Below, piece by piece: positions 7,219-13,298 of a stretch of 15,998 nt of DNA (within the stretch, counting starts at the first letter, position 1; each line of letters opens with the position of its first letter). The stretch covers positions 1 to 15,998 of the forward strand of contig JAEOSA010000023.1 of the NCBI GenBank assembly GCA_016840595.1. The letters run 5' to 3'. The notes below the pieces were generated by a model, which was not told where the DNA came from, ran no database searches, and saw only the letters and a program-made list of their open reading frames with translations. The DNA comes from Candidatus Hermodarchaeota archaeon. GTDB taxonomy: Archaea; Asgardarchaeota; Hermodarchaeia; Hermodarchaeales; Hermodarchaeaceae. The position numbers and the translations under genes are program-made.

Positions 7219-7890
7219 ATGGGCAAAGCTGACAGTGTCTTCGAAGTCATTGGACCAATTATGATAGGTCCTTCCAGCTCTCACACAGCGGCTGCTGTAC
7301 GGATTGGACAGATTAGTTTAGCAATCATGGGTGAACCTGTTGTCGAAGCCATCATTCAACTTCATGGGTCCTATGCCCTCACAGGCAAGGGACATGGAAC
7401 AGACAAAGCAATCATTGCGGGACTCTTAGGATATGATGCGGCTGACGAACGAATCAAGGAATCCTTTGCGATTGCAAAAGAACGAGGAATGAAGGTCAAA
7501 TTCCAGAAAGTCGACTTGGGTGAAGATTACCATCCGAATACTCTTCGACTTCTCCTAGCAGGAGCAAGTGGTACACATTTTGAAATCACGGCGGTCTCTG
7601 TGGGTGGAGGAAATATCAGCATCATCGAAATCAACGGGCTTCCCATCCAATTGTCTGGTGAATATCACACCCTCATTACTATCCATAATGATCGACCGGG
7701 AATTGTCGCCAAAGCGTCATCGCTTATTGCCCAAAGTAAAGTTAACATCTCTACCATGCATGTAAGTCGCCAACGAAGAGGTGGCTTAGCAGCAATGGCA
7801 GTAGAGATGGATCAACCACTCCCCTCTAATGTTATCAGCGAATTGGAGGATCAGGCACAGATTGTGCGAATTATTCCTCCCATATATTGA
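7219..7890 (+). CDS. sdaAB: L-serine dehydratase, iron-sulfur-dependent, beta subunit (ACT domain)
   Basis: A 223-residue subunit of the oxygen-sensitive [4Fe-4S] enzyme that converts L-serine to pyruvate and ammonia. The N-terminal half carries the family motif GPSSSHT (17-23) and LHGSYALTGKGHGTD (48-62). The C-terminal part (about 149-222) is an ACT regulatory domain with HNDRPGIVAKASSLIA and NISTMHVSR, which may sense serine. The frame is open further upstream to a GTG at 7150, but the ATG at 7219 has a GGTGG motif 5 bases ahead and gives the usual family length. The alpha subunit follows after 11 bases and is certainly co-transcribed. The two-subunit form is common in Firmicutes, so transfer from bacteria at some point is possible, though codon use looks like that of the neighbours. 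Confidence 0.94.
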   Translation: MGKADSVFEVIGPIMIGPSSSHTAAAVRIGQISLAIMGEPVVEAIIQLHGSYALTGKGHGTDKAIIAGLLGYDAADERIKESFAIAKERGMKVKFQKVDLGEDYHPNTLRLLLAGASGTHFEITAVSVGGGNISIIEINGLPIQLSGEYHTLITIHNDRPGIVAKASSLIAQSKVNISTMHVSRQRRGGLAAMAVEMDQPLPSNVISELEDQAQIVRIIPPIY

Positions 7891-7901
7891 GGTGGTCTGC
7901 G

Positions 7902-8762
7902 GTGCAATATGATTCAATGAAACAGCTCATTAGGCTTGCAGGACGTCAGAAAAAGTGCATTGGTGATATTGTGCTAGCTGTCGAAGCTGAGCAGGAAGAC
8001 GAATCTCCAAACACTATTCGTGGACAAATGGTCATCTCTTGGGAAGTCATGAAACAATCCCTCGAACAGGGCATTACGGAGGATATTCGCTCAGTTAGTG
8101 GCTTGAGTGGTGGTGATGCCAAACTTCTCTTTTCTCGTGAACCAAAATTTCTGAGTTCTGATGTAAGTAACGCAGTGGCAAGGGCATTGGGAGTAGCTGA
8201 AGTGAATGCCGCAATGGGACGTATCGTCGCTTGCCCCACCGCAGGAAGTTGCGGAATCGTACCGGCTGCGTTACTGTTAGCAAAAGAGAAACTCGAACTC
8301 GACGAAGCTGCTATAATTAAAGCTCTCTTTACTGCTGCAGGAATCGGGATCGTGTGTTCAATCAACGCATCCATTTCTGGTGCCGAAGGGGGATGTCAGG
8401 CCGAATGTGGAGTCGCTGCTGCTATGGCTGCTGGGGCTCTCACGGAATTAGCAGGAGGAAGTCCCACCATGGTAGGTCATGCAGTAGCGCTAACACTGAG
8501 TAACATGTTAGGATTAGTCTGCGATCCTGTCGCCGGATTAGTGGAGGTCCCGTGTGTTTTACGGAACGCTGGTGCTTTGATGCAGGCTCTCCTCGGGGCT
8601 GAGCTAGCACTTGCTGGCATAAAGAGCCGAATTCCCGTTGACGAAGTCATTGGTGCAATGCGTGAAGTGGGAGAGGACCTTCCTGAGAGTCTTCGTGAAA
8701 CCAGTCTTGGAGGGCTGGCTAATACTCCCACCGGAGTACGCCTTCGTCGAAAACTAGCCTAG
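7902..8762 (+). CDS. sdaAA: L-serine dehydratase, iron-sulfur-dependent, alpha subunit
   Basis: A 286-residue catalytic subunit that holds the [4Fe-4S] cluster. Conserved cysteines occur at C165 in GAEGGCQAE, C207 in VCDPVAGL and C218 in VEVPCVLRNA, the three expected cluster ligands. Other family blocks are SGLSGGDAKLL (66-76) and CPTAGSCGIVPAALL (111-125). Additional cysteines at 111, 117, 152 and 169 (the last giving CQAEC) are not cluster ligands in the known family pattern. I chose the GTG at 7902 because GAGGTGG (7889-7895) overlaps the sdaAB stop and lies 6 bases ahead; the next in-frame ATG is at 7917. Length matches the family. The stop lies 2 bases from the 3' end of the convergent cupin gene. 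Confidence 0.95.
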   Translation: MQYDSMKQLIRLAGRQKKCIGDIVLAVEAEQEDESPNTIRGQMVISWEVMKQSLEQGITEDIRSVSGLSGGDAKLLFSREPKFLSSDVSNAVARALGVAEVNAAMGRIVACPTAGSCGIVPAALLLAKEKLELDEAAIIKALFTAAGIGIVCSINASISGAEGGCQAECGVAAAMAAGALTELAGGSPTMVGHAVALTLSNMLGLVCDPVAGLVEVPCVLRNAGALMQALLGAELALAGIKSRIPVDEVIGAMREVGEDLPESLRETSLGGLANTPTGVRLRRKLA

Positions 8763-8764
8763 CC

Positions 8765-9106
8765 CTAATCAAGAATCGGAATGACACACAGAAACACGAA
8801 TGGTGAATCACTAGTGTTGCGATAACCATGCGGTTCATTCGACGGAATATACACAAACATATCTTGTTTGACTACAACTTCTTGGTTTTCTGTAAAAGCG
8901 ATACCTTCACCTGAGAGAATGTAAATCTCATGATCCGCTTCATGTCCATGTAATGGAATTTCCCCACCTGGTTGAAGCACAAACCTACGCATCGCAAAGG
9001 TTTGAGCACCATTCTCTTTGTTGATGAGCCACCGAATTGTTGTACCCGTCGATCCATACATTGTCACTGGTTCTTCCGGACGTTCATCATATCGACCAGT
9101 AATCAC
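8765..9106 (-). CDS. Small single-domain cupin protein
   Basis: A 113-residue protein with one cupin barrel. Motif 1 is GGEIPLHGHEADHEIYILSGEG, read as two pieces: LHGHEADHE (52-60) supplies H53, H55 and E60, and the turn glycines follow at 66-68. Motif 2 is YIPSNEPHGYRN (86-97), with H93. These four residues would bind a metal ion. Small cupins of this type act as isomerases, dioxygenases or sensors, and the substrate cannot be predicted. The start is a GTG at 9104-9106 with GGGTGA 6 bases upstream. The TATA-like boxes at 9129-9149 suit a short leader. It converges tightly on sdaAA (2-base gap) and is divergent from the 119-residue orphan. Confidence 0.85.
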   Translation of the reverse strand: MITGRYDERPEEPVTMYGSTGTTIRWLINKENGAQTFAMRRFVLQPGGEIPLHGHEADHEIYILSGEGIAFTENQEVVVKQDMFVYIPSNEPHGYRNTSDSPFVFLCVIPILD

Positions 9107-9284
9107 GATTTGTCACCCAAAATTCAAGATTTAAATACAGAATATACTAGCTTCCCTCCTGCATAATTCTATTATATTAAAACCCGACTGATGCATCATA
9201 AGAAAACTTAATTGGACGCACGTACAGGCATAGAATGACACCACGCGGTGTGGACAACCTAAAACAATAAGGCGGGCTCGGAAC
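9107..9284. promoter_or_regulatory. Divergent promoter region between the cupin and orphan genes
   Basis: For the minus strand, ATTTAAATA (9129-9137) and AATATACTA (9141-9149) are good TATA candidates serving the cupin. For the plus strand, CTATTATATTAAAA (9168-9181) is a strong TATA-like element about 110 bases before the ATG at 9285. The region also holds a perfect 10-bp palindrome TGATGCATCA (9189-9198) and short arms ACACC/GGTGT around ACGC (9238-9251). No small ORF or RNA gene is evident. Confidence 0.45.
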
Positions 9285-9644
9285 ATGGCGAGGAAAGATT
9301 TAGTCAAACAGACTCTCCTGTCACTGCTCCAAGAGGCCGAACCCTCCGTCACCGATGATGCCCTTTTTCTTGGTAAGATGAAAATCCACTGCACTGAATC
9401 CGGCTACGCTAACATCCAAATCAGTCGTCCTCTCGACATCGAATTCGTGAAGCAGTTTTTCCAAGGTATGGATGTCTATGCCGAATCCAACCAAGCAAGT
9501 GTGATTGTAAAAAAGAATGTCAACGTCTTCCTCTACGCTGAAGCCAACGACAATCAACGCATCGCCTTTGGACCACTTCTTGATTATGAGCTTCTTGTTC
9601 TTGTCTTCAAGTATATTCGCGTCATTATGACTCGAAATGCCTAA
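9285..9644 (+). CDS. Orphan protein of 119 residues, function unknown
   Basis: I do not recognise this protein. It is soluble, with no cysteine pair or signal peptide. An N-terminal helix (about 3-17) is followed by an alternating alpha/beta pattern (KMKIHCTES, YANIQIS, IEFVKQFF, QASVIVKKNVNVFLYAEA) and a hydrophobic C-terminal helix (about 98-116, LLDYELLVLVFKYIRVIM). The compact mixed fold with amphipathic strands suggests a small binding domain. Codon use and composition match neighbours, so it is probably a real gene. The SD is poor (GGCGGGCTCGG upstream). It has its own upstream AT-rich promoter element and converges on cdd, with T-rich DNA at 9691-9708 as a likely stop for its transcript. 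A lineage-specific conserved hypothetical is the best description. Confidence 0.65.
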   Translation: MARKDLVKQTLLSLLQEAEPSVTDDALFLGKMKIHCTESGYANIQISRPLDIEFVKQFFQGMDVYAESNQASVIVKKNVNVFLYAEANDNQRIAFGPLLDYELLVLVFKYIRVIMTRNA

Positions 9645-9686
9645 TCTCTACATTTCAACACAATGAACGGAGTACAACCATCTATA

Positions 9687-10091
9687 CTATCTTTTCTGCT
9701 TCTTTTTTAAACGAAAACCCTTCGGTAAGAGTGCCGACAGTTGAATCCGTTCCGTTTTCCCTGATGCGCCAACAGCGATGATTTCCATATTAGGAGAAAA
9801 TTCAAACAATACATTCCGGCAAATACCACATGGCATCACAGGATCCTCACTGTCAGTCACAACAACGATCTTCTGAAAGCTGCGTGCTCCATCACAAACA
9901 GCCGTAAAAACTGCAGTCCGTTCAGCACAATTAGTCGCACCATAGGTTGAGTTCTCCACATTACATCCAGAATAGATCTGCCCATTGTCTGTGAGCAGAG
10001 CCGCTCCAACTTTGAAATGGGAAAATGGAGCGTAAGCCTTTTGTTGGGCGTGGCGTGCTCGCGTTATTAGTTCGTCATCGTTGGGAGGCAT
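9687..10091 (-). CDS. cdd: Cytidine deaminase
   Basis: A 134-residue zinc enzyme that deaminates cytidine and deoxycytidine to uridine and deoxyuridine in pyrimidine salvage. Motifs are complete: APFSHFKVGAALL (21-33), the substrate-binding NVENSTYG (44-51), the catalytic CAE (C55, E57) and PCGICR (87-92) with C88 and C91 as the other zinc ligands. The first ligand is Cys, as in the homotetrameric class. The C-terminus ends in a basic KKKQKR tail. The ATG at 10091 has GGAG 9 bases ahead. It is a lone gene: divergent from the zinc-ribbon gene and convergent with the orphan protein. Confidence 0.96.
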   Translation of the reverse strand: MPPNDDELITRARHAQQKAYAPFSHFKVGAALLTDNGQIYSGCNVENSTYGATNCAERTAVFTAVCDGARSFQKIVVVTDSEDPVMPCGICRNVLFEFSPNMEIIAVGASGKTERIQLSALLPKGFRLKKKQKR

Positions 10092-10227
10092 TCGCTTAAC
10101 TCCTGAATAACTTCGTTAACTAATAGCCGTTTCCATGTGTACGACCTATAAGAGCTCGACGGTTTTTCGGAGTGATTGAGTAGGTGTGAATCCCTTTCGG
10201 GTATTACCGGCTTTATAAATGGAGCTT

Positions 10228-10291
10228 TTAGAATTCCTTAAATCTCCAACGCGTCCTTAATTCGGCTTAAATCGCTAAAATTCGTTAAATA
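10228..10291. repeat. Helically phased TTAAAT(T)CG-type elements
   Basis: Related AT-rich elements start at 10228 (TTAGAATTC), 10238 (TTAAATCTC), 10257 (TTAATTCGG), 10267 (TTAAATCGC), 10276 (TAAAATTCG) and 10285 (TTAAATAAA). One position, about 10248, is unoccupied. Steps of 9-10 bp put each element on the same face of the helix, as in bent DNA or a cooperative protein-binding array. Confidence 0.45.
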
Positions 10292-10354
10292 AACATATTA
10301 TGCCTGTTTTACTGGATTTAGGGGATATAGTCGCTCCATACCCAAATCCAAGGG

Positions 10355-10362
10355 TTTAAATA
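10355..10362 (+). promoter_or_regulatory. TATA box for the zinc-ribbon gene
   Basis: TTTAAATA, preceded by AGGG as a possible BRE. The expected transcription start is near 10384, which is upstream of the ATG at 10407 and nearly on top of the alternative TTG at 10383. Confidence 0.6.
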
Positions 10363-10406
10363 CCTTTTTTGGACCGATTAGCTTGAGAGAAATAAATAGG
10401 GAAGTG

Positions 10407-10592
10407 ATGCCGATAACGTTGTTAGAGTCCGGCGCGGTTTCTTCCGTGCAGCGCTCGACCTCAAAACCCATCACATGTCCCGCCTGCGGACAGCTTAACC
10501 TCATCAAACGCAAGCACTACAACTGGCTTCTTTCAAAGGAAAAGGAAGCTCGGTGTCGCAATTGTGGGCGGTCTATACCCCTCACAAAGTAA
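10407..10592 (+). CDS. Small zinc-ribbon protein (61 residues)
   Basis: A basic 61-residue protein with two CxxC pairs, CPAC (24-27) and CRNC (50-53), separated by 22 residues rich in Lys and Arg (NLIKRKHYNWLLSKEKEAR). This is a single zinc ribbon of the kind seen in small archaeal nucleic-acid-binding or transcription-associated proteins. The N-terminal 20 residues are low in structure. I prefer the ATG at 10407 because the TATA box at 10355-10362 predicts a transcription start near 10384. A TTG at 10383 in the same frame would add 8 residues and be leaderless. No specific family is recognised. The gene has no close partner: 279 bases separate it from the MFS gene. Confidence 0.65.
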   Translation: MPITLLESGAVSSVQRSTSKPITCPACGQLNLIKRKHYNWLLSKEKEARCRNCGRSIPLTK

Positions 10593-10871
10593 TTGCCATC
10601 GTCGAACCTAAATCAAGTATTTCAGATTCTAGCCTCTTACGCCTGGATCCATCTTTTTAATCGAGTTTATTAAAAAACATCTTAACATCAGTCTTTGGCT
10701 GATAAATTCTGAACCAGTATTTGGACATCAAAGCTAATGGGAAGTTTCGAACGACAACCCCCAAAAATGATTGGTTCTCTTTTCTAATGACCTTTACACT
10801 TAAGTGGATAACAGAGCGTAAGGGCACACTACTTCTCTATCTTCACAGCATAATATTAGGTGTATCAATAA
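10593..10871. promoter_or_regulatory. Intergenic region upstream of the MFS gene
   Basis: Holds an AT-only inverted repeat (10654-10676), two imperfect direct repeats CAGTCTTTGG (10689-10698) and CAGTATTTGG (10715-10724), a perfect palindrome CACTTAAGTG (10797-10806), and a TATA-like TAATATTA (10851-10858) about 17 bases before the ATG. AGGTG at 10857-10861 could act as a distant SD. No ORF or RNA gene is supported. Confidence 0.4.
10654..10676. terminator. AT-only inverted repeat, possible terminator of the zinc-ribbon gene
   Basis: Arms TTTTTAAT and ATTAAAAA pair over 8 bp around CGAGTTT, 62 bases after the zinc-ribbon stop codon. The T-run in the first arm would give a U-rich transcript on the plus strand. 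Because the repeat is A/T only it could equally be a protein-binding or unwinding site. Confidence 0.35.
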
Positions 10872-12158
10872 ATGAGTGAGGAAAAGAAAAAGTTCAGTTG
10901 GGTAACAATTCTTCTCATCGGTTTCGGGTTCTTCACGACAGGAATCTCTTGGTCTCTCTTCAATTCCTATATACCACTCTTCCTTCAGGCGTCCATTCTC
11001 AGTGCGATTCCAGGTTTTCTCTTCGTCGTTTCACTAGCTGGATTCATCATGGGGCTCGATAACTTCATTGCCCTATTCATGAATCCTCTCATGGGATCAA
11101 AATCAGATAAAACGTGGACACGCTTTGGTCGCCGAATGCCCTACATTATAATAGGGATCCCTCTTGCTGCTGGGTTCCTCATCGGACTCCCAATCGTGGC
11201 TTCTGTACCAGGATTTCTTGGTCTTGCTGGTTTGGTGGTTCTAATCCTCGGTTTTGATATCGCAATGGCAATCTATCGTGCGCCAGTTGTGGCAATGATG
11301 CCCGACTTCACGCCACCCGAAAAACGAAGTCCTGCCAATGGGGTCATTAACCTCATGGGAGGAATAGGATCAATCATAGCCTTTGTTGCGGGCTCCTTTC
11401 TATACGATATCAATCCCATTTTGGCATTCGGGGTCACAGCTGGGATAATGCTAATCTGTCTAGCAATTCTTGTAATCCTAATTCGTGAACCTGAAATTCC
11501 TCAAGAGGTTGAAAAAGTCGAATCACCTCTTCGGGAAGCATTCAACGAAGCTCGAAGTGATCGCTCAATTCTTGCCATTCTCTTCGCAATTTTCGCCTGG
11601 TTTGTTTCATTTAACACATTGGAAACCTGGTTCACCTCATACGGTGTGTTCACTTTAAGTTGGACACCAGGAACTGCTTCATTTACTATGACGCTATTCG
11701 CTCTGGTCTTTGTTCTCTTCGCAGTTCCAGGTGGATTGATTGCATTGAAGTTTGGTCGACGACGCACAATCATGATTGGCCTTGTAGGAATGATCGTTAC
11801 GCTGATCATAGCTAGCTTCGTGACAGCACAAATTCCACTTATGGCGATCCTTGGACTCGGCGGCTTCTTTTGGGCTTTTGTAAATGTCAACAGTATTGTC
11901 ATGCTCTGGGAAGTCAGTCGGAAAAAACAAGGGACATACACTGGCATCTACTATGTTTTCAGTCAACTTGCTGCAGCCCTCGGTCCTATAGTCTTCGGTC
12001 TTCTAGCGGATCTTTTAGTAATCTTCTTCGGTTTCACACTTGCGACTAAATGGGTTCTTCTTTGGCCCTATTCAATCATCTTTCTAATCTTAGCTCTAAT
12101 TGCAATGTTCTTCGTTAAGCGCGGTGAAGCTGGCGAAGAATACGAATTAACACAATAA
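10872..12158 (+). CDS. Major facilitator superfamily transporter, SLC45/GPH-like
   Basis: A 428-residue membrane protein with 12 predicted helices in two halves and a central cytoplasmic loop (about 205-235) containing REPEIPQEVEKVESPLREA. The loop-2 motif MGSKSDKTWTRFGRRMP (74-90) is the G-x-x-S-D-R..R-x-G-R-R-x-P pattern of MFS proteins related to SLC45 sucrose transporters and the GPH glycoside:cation family. An equivalent second-half motif is GLIALKFGRRRT. The substrate is likely a sugar or glycoside, inferred from the family only. The ATG is near-leaderless relative to the TATA-like TAATATTA. It is transcribed alone: a hairpin terminator follows directly. Confidence 0.85.
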   Translation: MSEEKKKFSWVTILLIGFGFFTTGISWSLFNSYIPLFLQASILSAIPGFLFVVSLAGFIMGLDNFIALFMNPLMGSKSDKTWTRFGRRMPYIIIGIPLAAGFLIGLPIVASVPGFLGLAGLVVLILGFDIAMAIYRAPVVAMMPDFTPPEKRSPANGVINLMGGIGSIIAFVAGSFLYDINPILAFGVTAGIMLICLAILVILIREPEIPQEVEKVESPLREAFNEARSDRSILAILFAIFAWFVSFNTLETWFTSYGVFTLSWTPGTASFTMTLFALVFVLFAVPGGLIALKFGRRRTIMIGLVGMIVTLIIASFVTAQIPLMAILGLGGFFWAFVNVNSIVMLWEVSRKKQGTYTGIYYVFSQLAAALGPIVFGLLADLLVIFFGFTLATKWVLLWPYSIIFLILALIAMFFVKRGEAGEEYELTQ

Positions 12159-12169
12159 AATGGATAGCC

Positions 12170-12205
12170 GTGAGGTGTATTTGCACCTCACATTTTTCCT
12201 TTTTT
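12170..12205 (+). terminator. Hairpin plus T-runs after the MFS gene
   Basis: Arms GTGAGGTG and CACCTCAC (12170-12177 and 12184-12191) pair perfectly over 8 bp around a 6-base loop and are followed by ATTTTTCCTTTTTTC. This is an intrinsic-type terminator in form. Further T-runs at about 12217-12222 and 12235-12240 reinforce it. In archaea the U-run alone is usually the signal, so a well-formed stem is notable. Confidence 0.75.
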
Positions 12206-12289
12206 CTCAGAGCCATTTTTTCTGATGTAGATATCTTTTTCTAAGTGGGTCGGTTTGAATTGAATACTGGAAGTCATGGAGAAACGGAT

Positions 12290-12754
12290 ATGTCTGAAAT
12301 TCTTGATACCGTAATTACATATCTGAAGTCTATGCATCTGTCCTATGAGATTAAACCTGTTAAAGGAGAAATCGACAGGATTAAGGTTCCCTATAGGGTC
12401 CCAGAACAAAATCTTCAATTTGATGTGCTAATCGACGTATCAGGGAACTTCGTAAGGTTTTGGACACTACTAATGCTTCATAATAAGATTCGAAGTAAGA
12501 AAAAACGTGAGAAATTATATCTCGAGCTCTTACAAGCCAATGGTCATCTTGCTGAGATCAAGTACTTCATCACAAAACGAGGAGATGTAGGAATCGTCGG
12601 TCATGAAGGAATCAATGTTCTGACCATTGACGGATTTCGCGACGAATTTCGAGCTATCCCTTACGGAATCGTATATTTCACTACGGTCATTGCAAAGAAA
12701 ACCAAGATTTCTCTCACACTTCCATCCTCTGATGAACTCTCAATCTATATGTGA
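12290..12754 (+). CDS. YbjN-like (secretion-chaperone-fold) protein, copy 1
   Basis: A 154-residue soluble protein and a paralogue of the next gene. Shared blocks: an N-terminal helix followed by L-x-Y, a V-R-F strand (FVRFWTLL), LLQANGHLAEIKYFI (79-93), then GDVGIVGHEGI and IPYGIVYF. The pattern, a helix, a sheet of about five strands and two helices, resembles the YbjN / type III secretion chaperone-like fold, found widely in bacteria and in some archaea with unknown role. I chose the ATG at 12290, with GGAG 10 bases upstream; the GTG at 12245 would add 15 poorly matching residues. It lies behind the MFS terminator and 57 bases ahead of its paralogue, so the pair is probably co-transcribed. 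Confidence 0.7.
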   Translation: MSEILDTVITYLKSMHLSYEIKPVKGEIDRIKVPYRVPEQNLQFDVLIDVSGNFVRFWTLLMLHNKIRSKKKREKLYLELLQANGHLAEIKYFITKRGDVGIVGHEGINVLTIDGFRDEFRAIPYGIVYFTTVIAKKTKISLTLPSSDELSIYM

Positions 12755-12811
12755 GTGAGTATAGTTTAAGTTAGGAAACCCAATGATAGATTTGAACCCA
12801 ATGAGGTATAC

Positions 12812-13243
12812 ATGATGACATCAACAATGGAAAAGATTGAAGGTTATCTCAAAGAAATGAATTTGACCTACCGCGTAATTCCCACCGAGGACCGCATAAT
12901 CCTCCCCTACTCAATTAAAGATCGACGTTTCTTCTTAGTAGTCGATAGGGGTGATAAGTGGGTTCGCTTTTTCGTTACCATCGTGGAGAATGATGCTCTA
13001 AAGAACGTGGATAAACTCAAACTCTATGGTGCTCTTTTGGAAGCTAATGGAGAACTAGCTGAAGTCAAGTACTATATCACTGACGAAGGAAGTGTGGGCG
13101 TAATTGGTCATGAGGGGATAACGGCTCTCAGCTTTGAAGGCTTCCAAGAAGAATACAACGCTCTTCCATTTGCAATTTCATATTTCATCGAGAATATTGC
13201 TTCGAAGCTTGACATCGAAGTAGCGGGGTTTGGCGAATCCTGA
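12812..13243 (+). CDS. YbjN-like (secretion-chaperone-fold) protein, copy 2
   Basis: A 143-residue protein homologous over its full length to the preceding gene: MEKIEGYLKEMNLTYRV, WVRFFVTIV, LLEANGELAEVKYYI, GSVGVIGHEGI and LPFAISYFIENIA. Tandem duplication followed by divergence is evident. It is soluble and acidic and has no catalytic signature. GAGGT (12803-12807) precedes ATG 12812 by 4 bases and ATG 12815 by 7, so either may be used. These proteins probably form dimers or a heterodimer and bind a partner peptide or protein, which is inference from the fold. A TATA-like AAATAAATA follows the stop, so the downstream HAD genes may have their own promoter. Confidence 0.72.
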   Translation: MMTSTMEKIEGYLKEMNLTYRVIPTEDRIILPYSIKDRRFFLVVDRGDKWVRFFVTIVENDALKNVDKLKLYGALLEANGELAEVKYYITDEGSVGVIGHEGITALSFEGFQEEYNALPFAISYFIENIASKLDIEVAGFGES

Positions 13244-13252
13244 AAATAAATA
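13244..13252 (+). promoter_or_regulatory. Candidate TATA box for the HAD gene pair
   Basis: AAATAAATA directly after the second YbjN-like stop codon, 47 bases before the TTG at 13299. It would give transcription from about 13274. Confidence 0.35.
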
Positions 13253-13298
13253 ACAGGTTCAGCCACTAAGCTCTCTTGTTGACATGGTGTAACTATCT

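Larger units (their letters stand above)
10092..10406. promoter_or_regulatory. 315-base intergenic region between cdd and the zinc-ribbon gene
   Basis: This stretch holds no convincing ORF. It contains a strong TATA-like CTTTATAAAT (10211-10220) that could serve either strand, a small CCC-TTTC-GGG hairpin (10192-10201), and a series of AT-rich TTAAAT-type elements spaced about 10 bp apart (10228-10291). The proximal promoter TTTAAATA (10355-10362) belongs to the zinc-ribbon gene. For cdd, a weak TATA candidate CTTATAGG is read on the minus strand at about 10145-10152. I looked for tRNA and box C/D RNA signatures here and found none. Confidence 0.4.

Noticed and set aside
9238..9251. ACACC/GGTGT inverted repeat as an operator
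   Set aside because: Only 5-bp arms, expected by chance in intergenic DNA of this length; recorded in the region entry but not claimed as a site.
10150..10220. Possible tRNA, box C/D RNA or riboswitch in the cdd leader region
   Set aside because: No cloverleaf, no GTTCGAATC-type T-loop and no proper C or D boxes; the visible stems are only 3-4 bp.
10689..10724. Two CAGT(C/A)TTTGG direct repeats as a mobile-element or CRISPR trace
   Set aside because: Only two short imperfect copies with no associated genes.
11501..11966. Minus-strand ORFs of 148 and 90 residues within the MFS gene
   Set aside because: They are antisense to a gene with clear MFS motifs and 12 hydrophobic segments.
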